From Streptomyces aidingensis (GTDB lineage: Bacteria; Actinomycetota; Actinomycetes; Streptomycetales; Streptomycetaceae): a DNA stretch of 64,000 nt. The notes under the pieces are model-generated. The model was given only the letters and a program-made list of their open reading frames with translations, was not told the DNA's origin and made no database searches. Of the stretch, positions 27,135 to 35,168 are shown one piece after another. How positions within the stretch are numbered: position 1 is the stretch's first letter; each line of letters opens with the position of its first letter. The stretch is taken from the NCBI RefSeq assembly GCF_900112355.1, contig NZ_FOLM01000005.1:186001-250000 (forward strand), given 5' to 3'. A program made the position numbers and the translations under genes.

Positions 27135-27634
27135 CCGCACACCACCACGACGACGCCGCGCCGGAGCGGCTGCGGCTGGAACGGGTCCTGGCGCGCGAGA
27201 TCTCGCTCCGCTCGCGCCTGCGGTATGTGGCCGTCGGCCTGGCCGGATTCTGCGGAGCGCTGTTCCTCGCCCTGCTGTGGGCCACCGAGCCCGAGCCGCT
27301 GCCCGCCCGCACCGGGGCGGCCTTCGCCGGGCTGATCGCCATCGGCCTGGGGTGGGCGGGCCTGGCCGGCTGGGTCCTGAGCCGGCGCCGCCCGCTGTTC
27401 GCGGCCGACCGGGTGCTCGCCGCACGGCTGGCGCTGGGGGCCTGCGTACTGACCGGCGCGGGCGGCGTGCTCCTGGCGGCCGTCCGCTCCACCCCGGGCG
27501 TGGTGCTCGGCACGGGACTGGCGGGGGCCGTGCTCATCGGCCTCGCCGTCCTGGGGCTGGCCCGCGCCACCGCCCGCCGCCGTGAACTGCTCCGCCTGCG
27601 CACCTCCCTCGGCCGCGCCGGCGACCGCCCCTGA
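27131..27634 (+). CDS. Four-helix membrane protein, candidate partner of the ECF sigma factor
   Basis: This 167-residue protein has a charged cytoplasmic N-terminus of about 33 residues, then four helices (about residues 34-51, 62-82, 98-116 and 122-143) and an Arg-rich tail. It overlaps the sigma gene by four bases. Partners in this position are usually anti-sigma factors. However, no HXXXCXXC zinc anti-sigma motif is present in the N-terminus, so it is either another anti-sigma type or a co-expressed membrane protein. No family is recognised beyond similar streptomycete proteins that follow ECF factors. Confidence 0.65.
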   Translation: MTAHHHDDAAPERLRLERVLAREISLRSRLRYVAVGLAGFCGALFLALLWATEPEPLPARTGAAFAGLIAIGLGWAGLAGWVLSRRRPLFAADRVLAARLALGACVLTGAGGVLLAAVRSTPGVVLGTGLAGAVLIGLAVLGLARATARRRELLRLRTSLGRAGDRP

Positions 27635-27650
27635 CGCGTCCGGCCGGGCC

Positions 27651-27671
27651 GTGACGGTCAGCCGCCGTCAC
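27651..27671. terminator. Short hairpin between convergent membrane protein genes
   Basis: GTGACGG (27651-27657) and CCGTCAC (27665-27671) with a 7-base loop that covers the stop codon of the minus-strand gene. Confidence 0.4.
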
Positions 27672-28533
27672 CGGACTTCCGCAGCTCGTACACGTCCCAG
27701 AGGTCCGGGTCCCCGATGAGCCGGTAGAGGGTGACCCGGCCCTCCGTACCGCCCACGCTCCAGGACTCGCCGGAGCAGCCGGATATGGAGACGTCGACAC
27801 TCTGCTCCGAGGAGCCCCGGCACTGGCGGATCCTCCAGGTGCCCTGCCCGCCGCACTCCCCGACCGCTTCGTCGAAGTCGTGCTCATCGAGGCCGGAGGC
27901 CGTGGCCCCGCCGTCGGCGGCAAGACGCAGAGTTCCGCCGCTGCCGTCCGACCACGTGCCGGCCAGCATCTCGGGAGTGACCGTCGGCGGGCGGTACAGC
28001 TCCAGAAGCCCCGTGCCGTAGGCGAGACCCGCGAGCAGCGCGGAGCCTGCCACAAGACCCGTGCCCCACCGGGCTGCCCGGGTGAGCCGATGCGGGTCCC
28101 ACCAGCGGCAGAGCAGGGCCGGACCGGTGAGCACGGCCGTGAGCAGCAGCCATAACCAGGTAACGGAGGGCAGGCGCACGGGGTCGGGCGACGTGGCGAC
28201 GCCCGCGGCGACGAGCGCAAGGGAAACCGCTGCCGCCACCAGCGGCGACCACCACCACCTCCCGCGCCCGCCGGACCGCCGCTCCAGCACCCCGGTCAGC
28301 CAGACGGTCGGCAGCACGAGGAGATGGGACACGATCAGCATGCACACCGCGTACCAGGCGGCCAGTACCGGGAAACCCACGATCAGGACGGCCACCGGCG
28401 ACGGCGGAACGGCACCCAGCGGCTCGCGCGCCAGGCCGTAGGCCGTGCCCACGACCCCCACCAGTGCCGTCGCAAAGACCAGCACCACCATCGAGGCCTT
28501 GATCACCCGCGAGTACGAGAACTCCCACTCCAC
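27658..28533 (-). CDS. Membrane protein with C-terminal extracytoplasmic domain, unknown function
   Basis: This 291-residue protein has an N-terminal block of about five helices (residues about 9-30, 42-66, 86-108, 120-140 and 155-175). The last 110 residues are soluble and start with PPTVTPEMLAGTWSDGSGGTLRLAADG, which reads like a small beta-barrel or lipocalin-like strand pattern. Three cysteines there (GECGGQG, RQCRG, SGCSG) could form disulfides. The GTG at 28533 follows GGAGG; an in-frame ATG at 28569 is the alternative. Similar hypothetical proteins occur widely in streptomycetes. No function is assigned. Confidence 0.7.
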   Translation of the reverse strand: MEWEFSYSRVIKASMVVLVFATALVGVVGTAYGLAREPLGAVPPSPVAVLIVGFPVLAAWYAVCMLIVSHLLVLPTVWLTGVLERRSGGRGRWWWSPLVAAAVSLALVAAGVATSPDPVRLPSVTWLWLLLTAVLTGPALLCRWWDPHRLTRAARWGTGLVAGSALLAGLAYGTGLLELYRPPTVTPEMLAGTWSDGSGGTLRLAADGGATASGLDEHDFDEAVGECGGQGTWRIRQCRGSSEQSVDVSISGCSGESWSVGGTEGRVTLYRLIGDPDLWDVYELRKSGDGG

Positions 28534-28705
28534 GGCCGACCCCTCCCCGCGCGAAGCGCCCAGACGCACCCGACCGACCCGGCAACCCCATGCTGTCAGG
28601 GGACGTGAACACCTTCAACGCCCCGCCGCCCTCCCCGTGGCACGGTCCGTGCACCCCGGCACACCCGGGATGGCAAGCGCCTCCCCACGTGTCTTCTGGA
28701 GGCAG

Positions 28706-28727
28706 CGAGGCGCCTTCATGCGCCTCG
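28706..28727 (-). terminator. Hairpin terminator at the end of the XRE operon
   Basis: CGAGGCGC (28706-28713), 6-base loop, GCGCCTCG (28720-28727), just past the stop of the 42-residue frame on the minus strand. Confidence 0.5.
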
Positions 28728-28729
28728 GG

Positions 28730-28858
28730 TCAGCCGGTGCCGCCGCCGCAGCACAGGCACGGAATGGACACCGGGCCGTCCTTGGTGGCCATGACGGTGA
28801 CTCCCCTGCCGGGGCCCCAGCCGCGGCCCGGCTGGGGCCTCGGCCGCTTCTTCTTCAC
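28730..28858 (-). CDS. Putative 42-residue protein with C-terminal CxCC motif
   Basis: This small frame starts with GTG (VKKKRPRPQPGRGWGPGRG) and ends in VTVMATKDGPVSIPCLCCGGGTG. The basic front and the cysteine knuckle are unlike random high-GC shadow sequence. It lies 37 bases after the stop of the 106-residue gene and is followed directly by a hairpin, so it could be the last gene of the operon. Similar endings (a CxxC or CxCC plus Gly) occur in small streptomycete proteins next to XRE regulators. The ribosome site is weak, and an internal ATG at 28792 is an alternative start. Confidence 0.4.
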   Translation of the reverse strand: MKKKRPRPQPGRGWGPGRGVTVMATKDGPVSIPCLCCGGGTG

Positions 28859-28895
28859 CTGGTGCAGTCGGGCGTGCGGACCCGGGCCGCAGTGC

Positions 28896-29216
28896 TCATG
28901 ACGCGGCCGGTCCGGGCCCGGGGCTGTCCTTACCCGCGGCCCGGTGTGCGTCGTGCAGGGTCCGGGCGATGGCGCAGCCGGGTCCGTCGGTGGTGCCGCG
29001 GCAGGGTCCGCAGCGCAGGGCGTGATCCATCAGCGCCGTCCACAGCCCGGCCCGGTCCAGGTACCGGGCCGCGTCCTCGGGACAGGCGTACACGGTCCAG
29101 CCCGGCCCGCTGTTCTGGTGCACGGCACCGACCGGGATCGGGGTATCGGTCATCTGCTTGCAGTGCGCGCACATCCGGCGTGCAGCGCTGGGTACTTCAG
29201 TCGCACGGTGCGGCAT
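28896..29216 (-). CDS. Small cysteine-motif protein downstream of XRE regulator
   Basis: This 106-residue protein has CAHCKQM near residue 15 and CGPCRGTTDGPGC near residue 69, both possible zinc or iron ligands. Between them is GPGWTVYACPEDAARYL. The ATG at 29216 is six bases after GGAGG. It lies 106 bp downstream of the XRE regulator on the same strand. Such proteins recur beside streptomycete XRE regulators, but no function is established. Confidence 0.65.
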   Translation of the reverse strand: MPHRATEVPSAARRMCAHCKQMTDTPIPVGAVHQNSGPGWTVYACPEDAARYLDRAGLWTALMDHALRCGPCRGTTDGPGCAIARTLHDAHRAAGKDSPGPGPAAS

Positions 29217-29322
29217 CGGAGTCCTCCGGCCGTCTGCTGGGGTCGGTATGTGACGGACCGTAGGAAATGGCGGACTGCCGCATATGAGCGCCAGGAATAG
29301 TCGCAGGTCAGAGTTGCGGCAT

Positions 29323-30573
29323 TCACTCGTCCAGGTGAAAGCGGGCAGACATCAGACGTAGCCGCTCACGCACCCCGGCTCGTTCCGCGGACCGGATGCG
29401 GCGCAAAGTCGCCCGCGCGATGGGGTGGTTACGGATCAGCTGCGGCGCGGTCCGTTCCGCCTCCTCCAGCTCGGTCAGAGCCCGGTCCCGGTCGCCGGTC
29501 CACAGGTAGGCCCGGGCCACGTCCAGCCGGTAGTGCCCGCGGCGGCTGCGCGGCAGGGCCGTGACCATTGAGGCGGGCATGCGCTGGTGCAGCCGCAGGG
29601 CCTCGTCGTGCTGCGTCAGCTCCAACGCGATGTTGACAGCGTGGATACGCACGTTTCCCGGGGAGAAGGTCAGGGAGTGCCGATCGAACCCCATCCGGGG
29701 CAGCCGCTCGGCCGCCTCTCCGGCCTGCTCGATGCGGTGCCGCGCCTCGGCCCCCCGGTCCCGGCCGGCCCGGGCGGCGGACACGGCGGCGCGCAGGTGC
29801 AGCGAGCCCCACAGGCGCACCGCTGCCGGGTCGCCGCGCCGGTAGTGCGGTTCAACGTGGCGCAGGGCCTTGTCCGACAGGGCGAGGGAGTCGTCCCAGT
29901 CGGCGGTGGCCCACATGTCCCAGACCCGCATCCAGTCCGCCACTGCGGGCAGAAGCTCGTCCCCGGACAGACGGGAGGCCCAGGCGGCGCGTTCGCAGGC
30001 CATGGCGATGAGCTCCGGGTGGCCGAGGGCATGCGCGGCGGTGTGGGCGAACTTGCAGGCGATGGCGTAGATGGCGAAACTCTCTTCCCTCTCCCTGCCG
30101 GTGCCGGCCTCTGCCAGGGCGCGGGCCTCGCGCAGCAGGTCCGGCAGACTGGCCAGGATCTTGGTGCTCGCGGCGTTGTCGCGCAGCTTGTGGAGCTTCG
30201 CCATGTCCCGCCACAGACCGGCGGCGGGCCGTGGCGTCCCGTCAAACACCGGTGTGAGGTCATAGCGCCGCAGCTCCCGCATGATCGCGGAGGCGGAGCG
30301 CTGCCACGCCACCCCGTCGGCGGCCGCCGGGTACGGGCGCTCGATCAAGTCGTTGGGGTGGACGTGCAGTGCGGCGGCCAGCTCGTTGATGACGCTGGTT
30401 CGGTCCAGCTCCTGGTGTCCGCGCTCCACCTTGGACAGCCAGCTCTGGGTCCTGCGGAGTTCGGCGGCAAGATCTGCTTGGGTGAGGCCGAGGCGCAGCC
30501 GCGCGTCCCGGACGCGCTCGCCGATCGCTTCCGCTTCTGTGGGCCTGCTGCGCGGGGGGCGGTGCTGGGGCAT
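29323..30573 (-). CDS. XRE-family regulator with C-terminal TPR-like region
   Basis: This 416-residue protein has an N-terminal HTH_XRE domain (about 15-75, with VRDARLRLGLTQADLAAELRRTQSWLSKVERG). A long alpha-helical region follows, with repeat-like segments (RALAEAGTGREREESFAIYAIACKF, RLDVARAYLWTGDRDRALTELEEAER). The plan resembles Streptomyces regulators whose TPR part binds peptides or small partners. The ATG at 30573 follows GGAGA; the open frame upstream lacks regulator residues. It heads a unit with two small cysteine proteins. A perfect TTGACA lies at 30687-30692 on its strand, but the matching -10 is poor. Confidence 0.82.
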   Translation of the reverse strand: MPQHRPPRSRPTEAEAIGERVRDARLRLGLTQADLAAELRRTQSWLSKVERGHQELDRTSVINELAAALHVHPNDLIERPYPAAADGVAWQRSASAIMRELRRYDLTPVFDGTPRPAAGLWRDMAKLHKLRDNAASTKILASLPDLLREARALAEAGTGREREESFAIYAIACKFAHTAAHALGHPELIAMACERAAWASRLSGDELLPAVADWMRVWDMWATADWDDSLALSDKALRHVEPHYRRGDPAAVRLWGSLHLRAAVSAARAGRDRGAEARHRIEQAGEAAERLPRMGFDRHSLTFSPGNVRIHAVNIALELTQHDEALRLHQRMPASMVTALPRSRRGHYRLDVARAYLWTGDRDRALTELEEAERTAPQLIRNHPIARATLRRIRSAERAGVRERLRLMSARFHLDE

Positions 30574-30908
30574 GAGGTGGTCTCCGGTCGATCCACTGGT
30601 CGCACTGTGGACCGTACCGCCCGGGCAGCACCCCCGGACAGCGAATGGCCTCGGCGGGACCAGGTCAGCCGGCGGGGCCGTTGTGCTGTCAACGGGTGTT
30701 GTAGTCCGGGGCGGCCGGGGTACCGCCGGCCGCAGGCGGAGGGCCGGCGGCTTGCCCGGGGGTGGGAGGAGGAGGTGCTTCCGTGGGCGGGTGGTTGATG
30801 GCGGCGTTCGGGGTTCGTCACGGGAAGGCCACGGGTGCCGGGAACGGCGGGGCGGGGCGGTAGCCTGCGTTCGGCCGACAACTACGCATCTCCTCGGGGG
30901 AATTCCGC
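30574..30908. other. Divergent intergenic region, XRE regulator / lipoprotein
   Basis: No gene is supported in these 335 bp. They contain a minus-strand TTGACA (30687-30692) and a plus-strand TAGCCT (30861-30866), each half of a possible promoter. Confidence 0.45.
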
Positions 30909-31430
30909 ATGTCCGCATCCATCCGCCGCACGGTCTTCGCTCTTGCGGTCGCCGCGGGCGCCGCTTTGGGAACGGTGTCCTGTTCGTCCGATTCCGACAA
31001 TGTCGCCGGCACGGTCGTGGAGAAGGAGATCGACCGCTGCGAGACGGGAATCTCCAACCAGAAGGCCCCGGGCCGCTCCTCCAGCGGCGGTGGCGGCGGT
31101 TCGTCCTCCTCCGGCGGCTCCAGCAGTTCCAGCAGCTCGGGCGGCTCCGACGGGGGGTCTTCCACCAGCGGCGGCGGGATCTCCAAGGACGACACCGGCG
31201 GCGGAGGGGGCTCGGTCGGCAAGCCGGACGACGACGGCGGCAGCTCCGGCGGCTCCTCCGGCGGTTCCTCGGGTTCCTCCTCCGGCTCGGGCGGCGGCTG
31301 CAACGGCACGGAGTACGAGCTCACCGTGCTGACCGCGGAGCAGAAGGAGGTGGAGGTGGACGTCCGCCGGGCGGTCTACGACGCCTGCGAGGTGGAGGAG
31401 CGGTACCCGGACTGCGGCGAGGAGAAGTAG
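30909..31430 (+). CDS. Ser/Gly-rich secreted lipoprotein, unknown function
   Basis: This 173-residue protein has a signal peptide with lipobox-like TVSC (Cys at about 25), so it is probably a membrane-anchored lipoprotein. Residues about 55-130 are almost only Ser, Gly and Asp. The last 40 residues form a small conserved-looking end with three cysteines (GGCNGTEYELTV, YDACEVEERYPDCGEE). The ATG at 30909 follows GGGGG. The low-complexity part looks like a wall-spanning linker that presents the C-terminal module. It is convergent with sucB. Confidence 0.72.
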   Translation: MSASIRRTVFALAVAAGAALGTVSCSSDSDNVAGTVVEKEIDRCETGISNQKAPGRSSSGGGGGSSSSGGSSSSSSSGGSDGGSSTSGGGISKDDTGGGGGSVGKPDDDGGSSGGSSGGSSGSSSGSGGGCNGTEYELTVLTAEQKEVEVDVRRAVYDACEVEERYPDCGEEK

Positions 31431-31448
31431 GCGGCCCGGGAGAACGGC

Positions 31449-31486
31449 GGAGCCCCCGGTCACCGCGCGCGGTGACCGGGGGCTCC
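31449..31486. terminator. Bidirectional terminator, lipoprotein / sucB
   Basis: A perfect 38-base palindrome (31449-31467 with 31468-31486), which folds as a 17-bp stem with a 4-base loop between convergent genes. Confidence 0.85.
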
Positions 31487-31512
31487 GGACCGGGTGTCCC
31501 GGTACGAGGGGG

Positions 31513-33297
31513 TCAGAGACCGAGCTCGCCCTCGAACTCCGCGGCCTCCAGGCGGGACTTGACGTCCGCCAGATAGCGGGCGGCGTCGGCGCCGTCCACG
31601 AGCTGGTGGTCGTAGGAGAGGGTCAGGTAGACCATGTCCCGGATGGCGATGGTCTCGCCCAGCTCGGGGTGGTCCACGACCACCGGGCGGCGCACGGTGG
31701 CGCCGATGCCCAGCTCCGCGACCTGCGGGTAGTTCACGATGATGGTGTCGAACAGCGCGCCGCGCGAACCGGTGTTGCTGATCGTGAACGTGCCGCCGGA
31801 CATGTCGTCCGGGGCCAGGCCGCCCTTGCGGACCTTGCCCGCCAGCTCCGCGGTCTTCTTGGCGATGCCCGCCAGGCTCAGATCGCCCGCGCCCTTGATG
31901 ACGGGGACCATCAGGCCCTTCTCCGAGTCCACCGCGATGCCGACGTTCTCCACATCGTGGTAGGTGACGGTGCCGTCGTCGTTGATCCGGGCGTTGACGG
32001 ACGGGTGCGCCTTGAGCGCCTCGGCCGCCGCCTTGACGAAGAACGGCATCGGCGAGAGCTTGACGCCCTCGCGGGCCAGGAAGCTCTCCTTGGCCCGGGC
32101 CCGCAGCCGCATGACCCTGGTGACATCGGCCTCGACCACGGTGGAGAGCTGCGCCTGGTTGTGCAGCGCCTTCATCATGTTCTCGGCGATGACCTTGCGG
32201 ATGCGGGACATCTTGACCGTCTTGCCGCGCAGTTCGGCCGCGGCGGCCGGCACCGCCGACGGTGCGGCGGCCGGTGCCGGCGCGGCGGCGGCCGGGGCCT
32301 GGGCGGCTGCCTTGGCGGCCTCGGCGGCGGCGAGCACGTCCTGCTTGCGGATCCGGCCGCCGACGCCGCTTCCCTTGACCTGGGCCAGGTCGACGCCGTT
32401 CTCGGCGGCGAGCTTGCGCACCAGCGGGGTGACGTAGACGCCCTCGGGCACCGGTGCGGGCGCCGGGGCCGGAGCGGCGGGCTCCGCCGCGGCGGGCGCG
32501 GGGGCCGGTGCCGGTGCGGGAGCCTCGGCGGCCGGTGCGGCGGGCTGCGGGGCCGGTGCGGCCTGGGGCTCCGGTGCGGCGGGCGCGGGTTCGGGTGCCG
32601 GAGCCTGAGCGGCCGGGGCCGGGGCCGGGGCGGCGCCCTTGGCGCCGATGACCGCGAGCTTGGCGCCGACCTCGGCGGTCTCGTCCTCGCCGACCAGGAC
32701 CTCCAGCAGGGTGCCGGAGGCCGGTGCCGGGATCTCGGTGTCGACCTTGTCGGTGGAGACCTCCAGCAGCGGCTCGTCGGCCTCGACCTCCTCGCCGATC
32801 TGCTTCAGCCACCGGGTGACGGTGCCCTCGGTGACCGACTCGCCCAGCGCGGGCAGCACCACGTCCGTGCCCTGGGCACCGCCGGCCGGCGCGGCCTGGG
32901 GCTCCGGTGCGGCGGGCGCGGGTGCGGGCTCGGGCGCCGGGGCCTGAGCGGCCGGTGCCGGGGCGGGCTCGGGCGCGGGCTCCGGAGCGGGCGCGGCGGC
33001 GGGCTGCGGCGCGGGCGCCGGCTCGGCCACCGTGGTGGCCTCGGCGGCGGCCGGGGCGCCGCCGTCGTCGATCACGGCCAGCTCGGCGCCGACCTCGACC
33101 GTCTCGTCCTCGGCGACCTTGATGGAGACCAGCACGCCCCCGGCCGGTGCCGGGATCTCGGTGTCGACCTTGTCGGTGGAGACTTCGAGCAGCGGCTCGT
33201 CGGCCTCGACCCGCTCCCCCTCGGCCTTCAGCCAGCGGGTGACGGTGCCCTCGGACACGCTCTCTCCGAGCGCCGGAAGGGTTACGGAAACCGCCAT
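31513..33297 (-). CDS. sucB: Dihydrolipoamide succinyltransferase (E2) with two lipoyl domains
   Basis: This 594-residue E2 core transfers the acyl group from lipoyl-lysine to CoA in a 2-oxoacid dehydrogenase complex. Two lipoyl domains (about 2-77 and 143-218) carry lipoylated K43 and K184, both in STDKVDTE. Ala/Pro linkers follow, then a peripheral-subunit-binding domain (about 287-322, [22 protein letters not shown]) and the catalytic domain with [10 protein letters not shown]. The ATG at 33297 follows AAGGAGC. It lies 59 bp downstream of lpd on the same strand. Actinobacterial homologs can serve both pyruvate and 2-oxoglutarate dehydrogenase complexes, so SucB is the customary but not exclusive name. 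Confidence 0.95.
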   Translation of the reverse strand: MAVSVTLPALGESVSEGTVTRWLKAEGERVEADEPLLEVSTDKVDTEIPAPAGGVLVSIKVAEDETVEVGAELAVIDDGGAPAAAEATTVAEPAPAPQPAAAPAPEPAPEPAPAPAAQAPAPEPAPAPAAPEPQAAPAGGAQGTDVVLPALGESVTEGTVTRWLKQIGEEVEADEPLLEVSTDKVDTEIPAPASGTLLEVLVGEDETAEVGAKLAVIGAKGAAPAPAPAAQAPAPEPAPAAPEPQAAPAPQPAAPAAEAPAPAPAPAPAAAEPAAPAPAPAPVPEGVYVTPLVRKLAAENGVDLAQVKGSGVGGRIRKQDVLAAAEAAKAAAQAPAAAAPAPAAAPSAVPAAAAELRGKTVKMSRIRKVIAENMMKALHNQAQLSTVVEADVTRVMRLRARAKESFLAREGVKLSPMPFFVKAAAEALKAHPSVNARINDDGTVTYHDVENVGIAVDSEKGLMVPVIKGAGDLSLAGIAKKTAELAGKVRKGGLAPDDMSGGTFTISNTGSRGALFDTIIVNYPQVAELGIGATVRRPVVVDHPELGETIAIRDMVYLTLSYDHQLVDGADAARYLADVKSRLEAAEFEGELGL

Positions 33298-33356
33298 GGT
33301 TTCAGTTGCTCCTTACAAAGTGCGGTTGGTGGTGCGCTCCGGGTGAACAGGTTCGA

Positions 33357-34745
33357 TCAGTCATGAGCGTGCAGCGGCTTCCCGGCCAGCGCCAGATGCG
33401 CCTCGCCGAGTGCCTCGGTCTGGGTCGGGTGGGCGTGGATGAGCTGCGCGACCTCGGCCGGCAGCGCCTCCCAGTTGTAGATCAACTGTGCCTCGCCGAC
33501 CTGCTCACCCATGCGGTCGCCGACCATGTGCACACCGACCACCGCGCCGTCTCGGACCTGGACGAGCTTGACCTCGCCCTGAGTCTTGAGGATCTTGCTC
33601 TTGCCGTTGCCGGCCAGGTTGTACTTGAGGGTGACGACCTTGTCCGCGCCGTACAGCTCCTTGGCCTTGGCCTCGGTCAGGCCGACCGAGGCGACCTCCG
33701 GGTGGCTGTAGGTCACCCGCGGCACGCCGTTGTAGTCGATCGGCACCGGGTTGAGACCGGCCAGCCGCTCGGCGACCAGGATGCCCTCGGCGAAGCCCAC
33801 GTGCGCGAGCTGGAGCGTCGGGATCAGATCGCCCACGGCGGAGATGGTGGGCACATTGGTCCGGCAGTACTCGTCGGCCAGCACGAAGCCGCGCTCCATG
33901 GCGACGCCGGCCTCCTCGTAGCCCAGTCCCTGGGAGACCGGGCCGCGGCCGATGGCGACGAGCAGCAGCTCGGCCTCGAAGGTCTTGCCGTCGGCCAGGG
34001 TGACCTGCACCCCGTCCTCGGTGTAGGCGGCCTTCTCGAAGAAGGTGCCCAGATTGAACTTGATGCCCCGGCGGCGGAAGGCCCGCTCCAGCAGCTTGGA
34101 GCTGTCCTCGTCCTCCAGCGGCACCAGGTGCGGCAGCCCCTCGACGATGGTCACCTCGGTGCCGAAGGACTTCCAGGCGGAGGCGAATTCGCAGCCGATC
34201 ACGCCGCCGCCGAGGATGATGGCCGACTTGGGCACCCGGTCCAGGAAGAGCGCGTGGTCGGAGGTGATGATGCGCTGCCCGTCGATGGCCAGGCCGGGCA
34301 GGCTGCGGGGCACGGAACCCGTGGCCAGCAGCACATGACGGCCGGTGTAGCGGCGGCCGTTCACGTCCACGGAGGTGGGGGAGGAGAGCCGGCCCTCGCC
34401 CTCCACATAGGTGACCTTGCGGGAGGCGATCAGCCCCTGGAGGCCCTTGTACAGGCCGGCGACCACGCCGTCCTTGTACTTGTTCAGGCCGGCCATGTCG
34501 ATGCCCTCGAAGCTGGTCTTCACGCCGAATTCGGCGCTCTCGCGGGACTGGTCCGCGACCTCGCCCGCGTGCAGCAGGGCCTTTGTGGGGATGCAGCCGC
34601 GATGCAGACAGGTGCCGCCCACCTTGTCCTTCTCGATGAGCGCGACATCCAGGCCGAGCTGGGAAGCGCGCAGGGCCGCGGCGTAGCCACCGCTGCCGCC
34701 ACCGAGGATCACTAGGTCGAAAACGGTGCTGGCGTCGTTCGCCAC
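33357..34745 (-). CDS. lpd: Dihydrolipoyl dehydrogenase (E3)
   Basis: This 462-residue flavoprotein re-oxidises dihydrolipoyl groups with NAD+. The N-terminal FAD motif is VILGGGSGGYAAALRAS, the redox disulfide C46-C51 lies in GGTCLHRGCIPTK, the NAD motif is IILGGGVIGCEFA, and the C-terminal catalytic HAHPTQTE is present. The GTG at 34745 is seven bases after GGAGG; upstream frame residues are not family-like. It is the gene before sucB. Confidence 0.97.
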   Translation of the reverse strand: MANDASTVFDLVILGGGSGGYAAALRASQLGLDVALIEKDKVGGTCLHRGCIPTKALLHAGEVADQSRESAEFGVKTSFEGIDMAGLNKYKDGVVAGLYKGLQGLIASRKVTYVEGEGRLSSPTSVDVNGRRYTGRHVLLATGSVPRSLPGLAIDGQRIITSDHALFLDRVPKSAIILGGGVIGCEFASAWKSFGTEVTIVEGLPHLVPLEDEDSSKLLERAFRRRGIKFNLGTFFEKAAYTEDGVQVTLADGKTFEAELLLVAIGRGPVSQGLGYEEAGVAMERGFVLADEYCRTNVPTISAVGDLIPTLQLAHVGFAEGILVAERLAGLNPVPIDYNGVPRVTYSHPEVASVGLTEAKAKELYGADKVVTLKYNLAGNGKSKILKTQGEVKLVQVRDGAVVGVHMVGDRMGEQVGEAQLIYNWEALPAEVAQLIHAHPTQTEALGEAHLALAGKPLHAHD

Positions 34746-35168
34746 GTCACGTCCTCCATGCATGGGGTACGCCGGTGCCCGGTCACCGCTGACCGGCCGG
34801 CGGGTGTCGTGCGCCGCTGGTGCGCGGCTTGTCATGGCTCGCTCGGTCGTGAGCCGGGCCCTGTCCTGCCGGTAGACCATCTTCGCACTTGTGCCCCCGT
34901 GATGAGACGCGGGGCCGGGGGATGAGACACGGCGAAATCCGGTCCAAAGGGATATGGCGGACGGGTGTCCCCGGGTTTCGCGGGAGCGGCGGGGGGCTAC
35001 TCCCGGGTACCGCCCGGGGATTGCCGCGCGGGGCGGCGGCCCGGCCGGGGCGGGCGGCGCCGGACCGCTCCGGCCGGGCCCGGGACCGGGGGCGTGCCGC
35101 CCGGTCCGGACCCGGCCGTGCCGTCACCCGTCCGGCGGTGTGCCGGACGGACCGGCCGCCGCCCCCGG
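34746..35168. other. Intergenic region between pepA and lpd
   Basis: No gene is supported in these 423 bp. They contain a terminator for pepA (35128-35150) and two direct repeats GATGAGACGC/GATGAGACAC (34901-34910 and 34921-34930) spaced exactly 20 bp, possibly part of lpd control. Confidence 0.55.
35128..35150 (-). terminator. Hairpin terminator after pepA
   Basis: 9-bp stem CCGTCCGGC / GCCGGACGG with loop GGTGT, 18 bases past the pepA stop codon on the minus strand. Confidence 0.6.

Noticed and set aside
30687..30692. Promoter of the XRE regulator from a perfect TTGACA
   Set aside because: At 17-18 bases only GCTGAC or CTGACC follows, which is not a -10 box.
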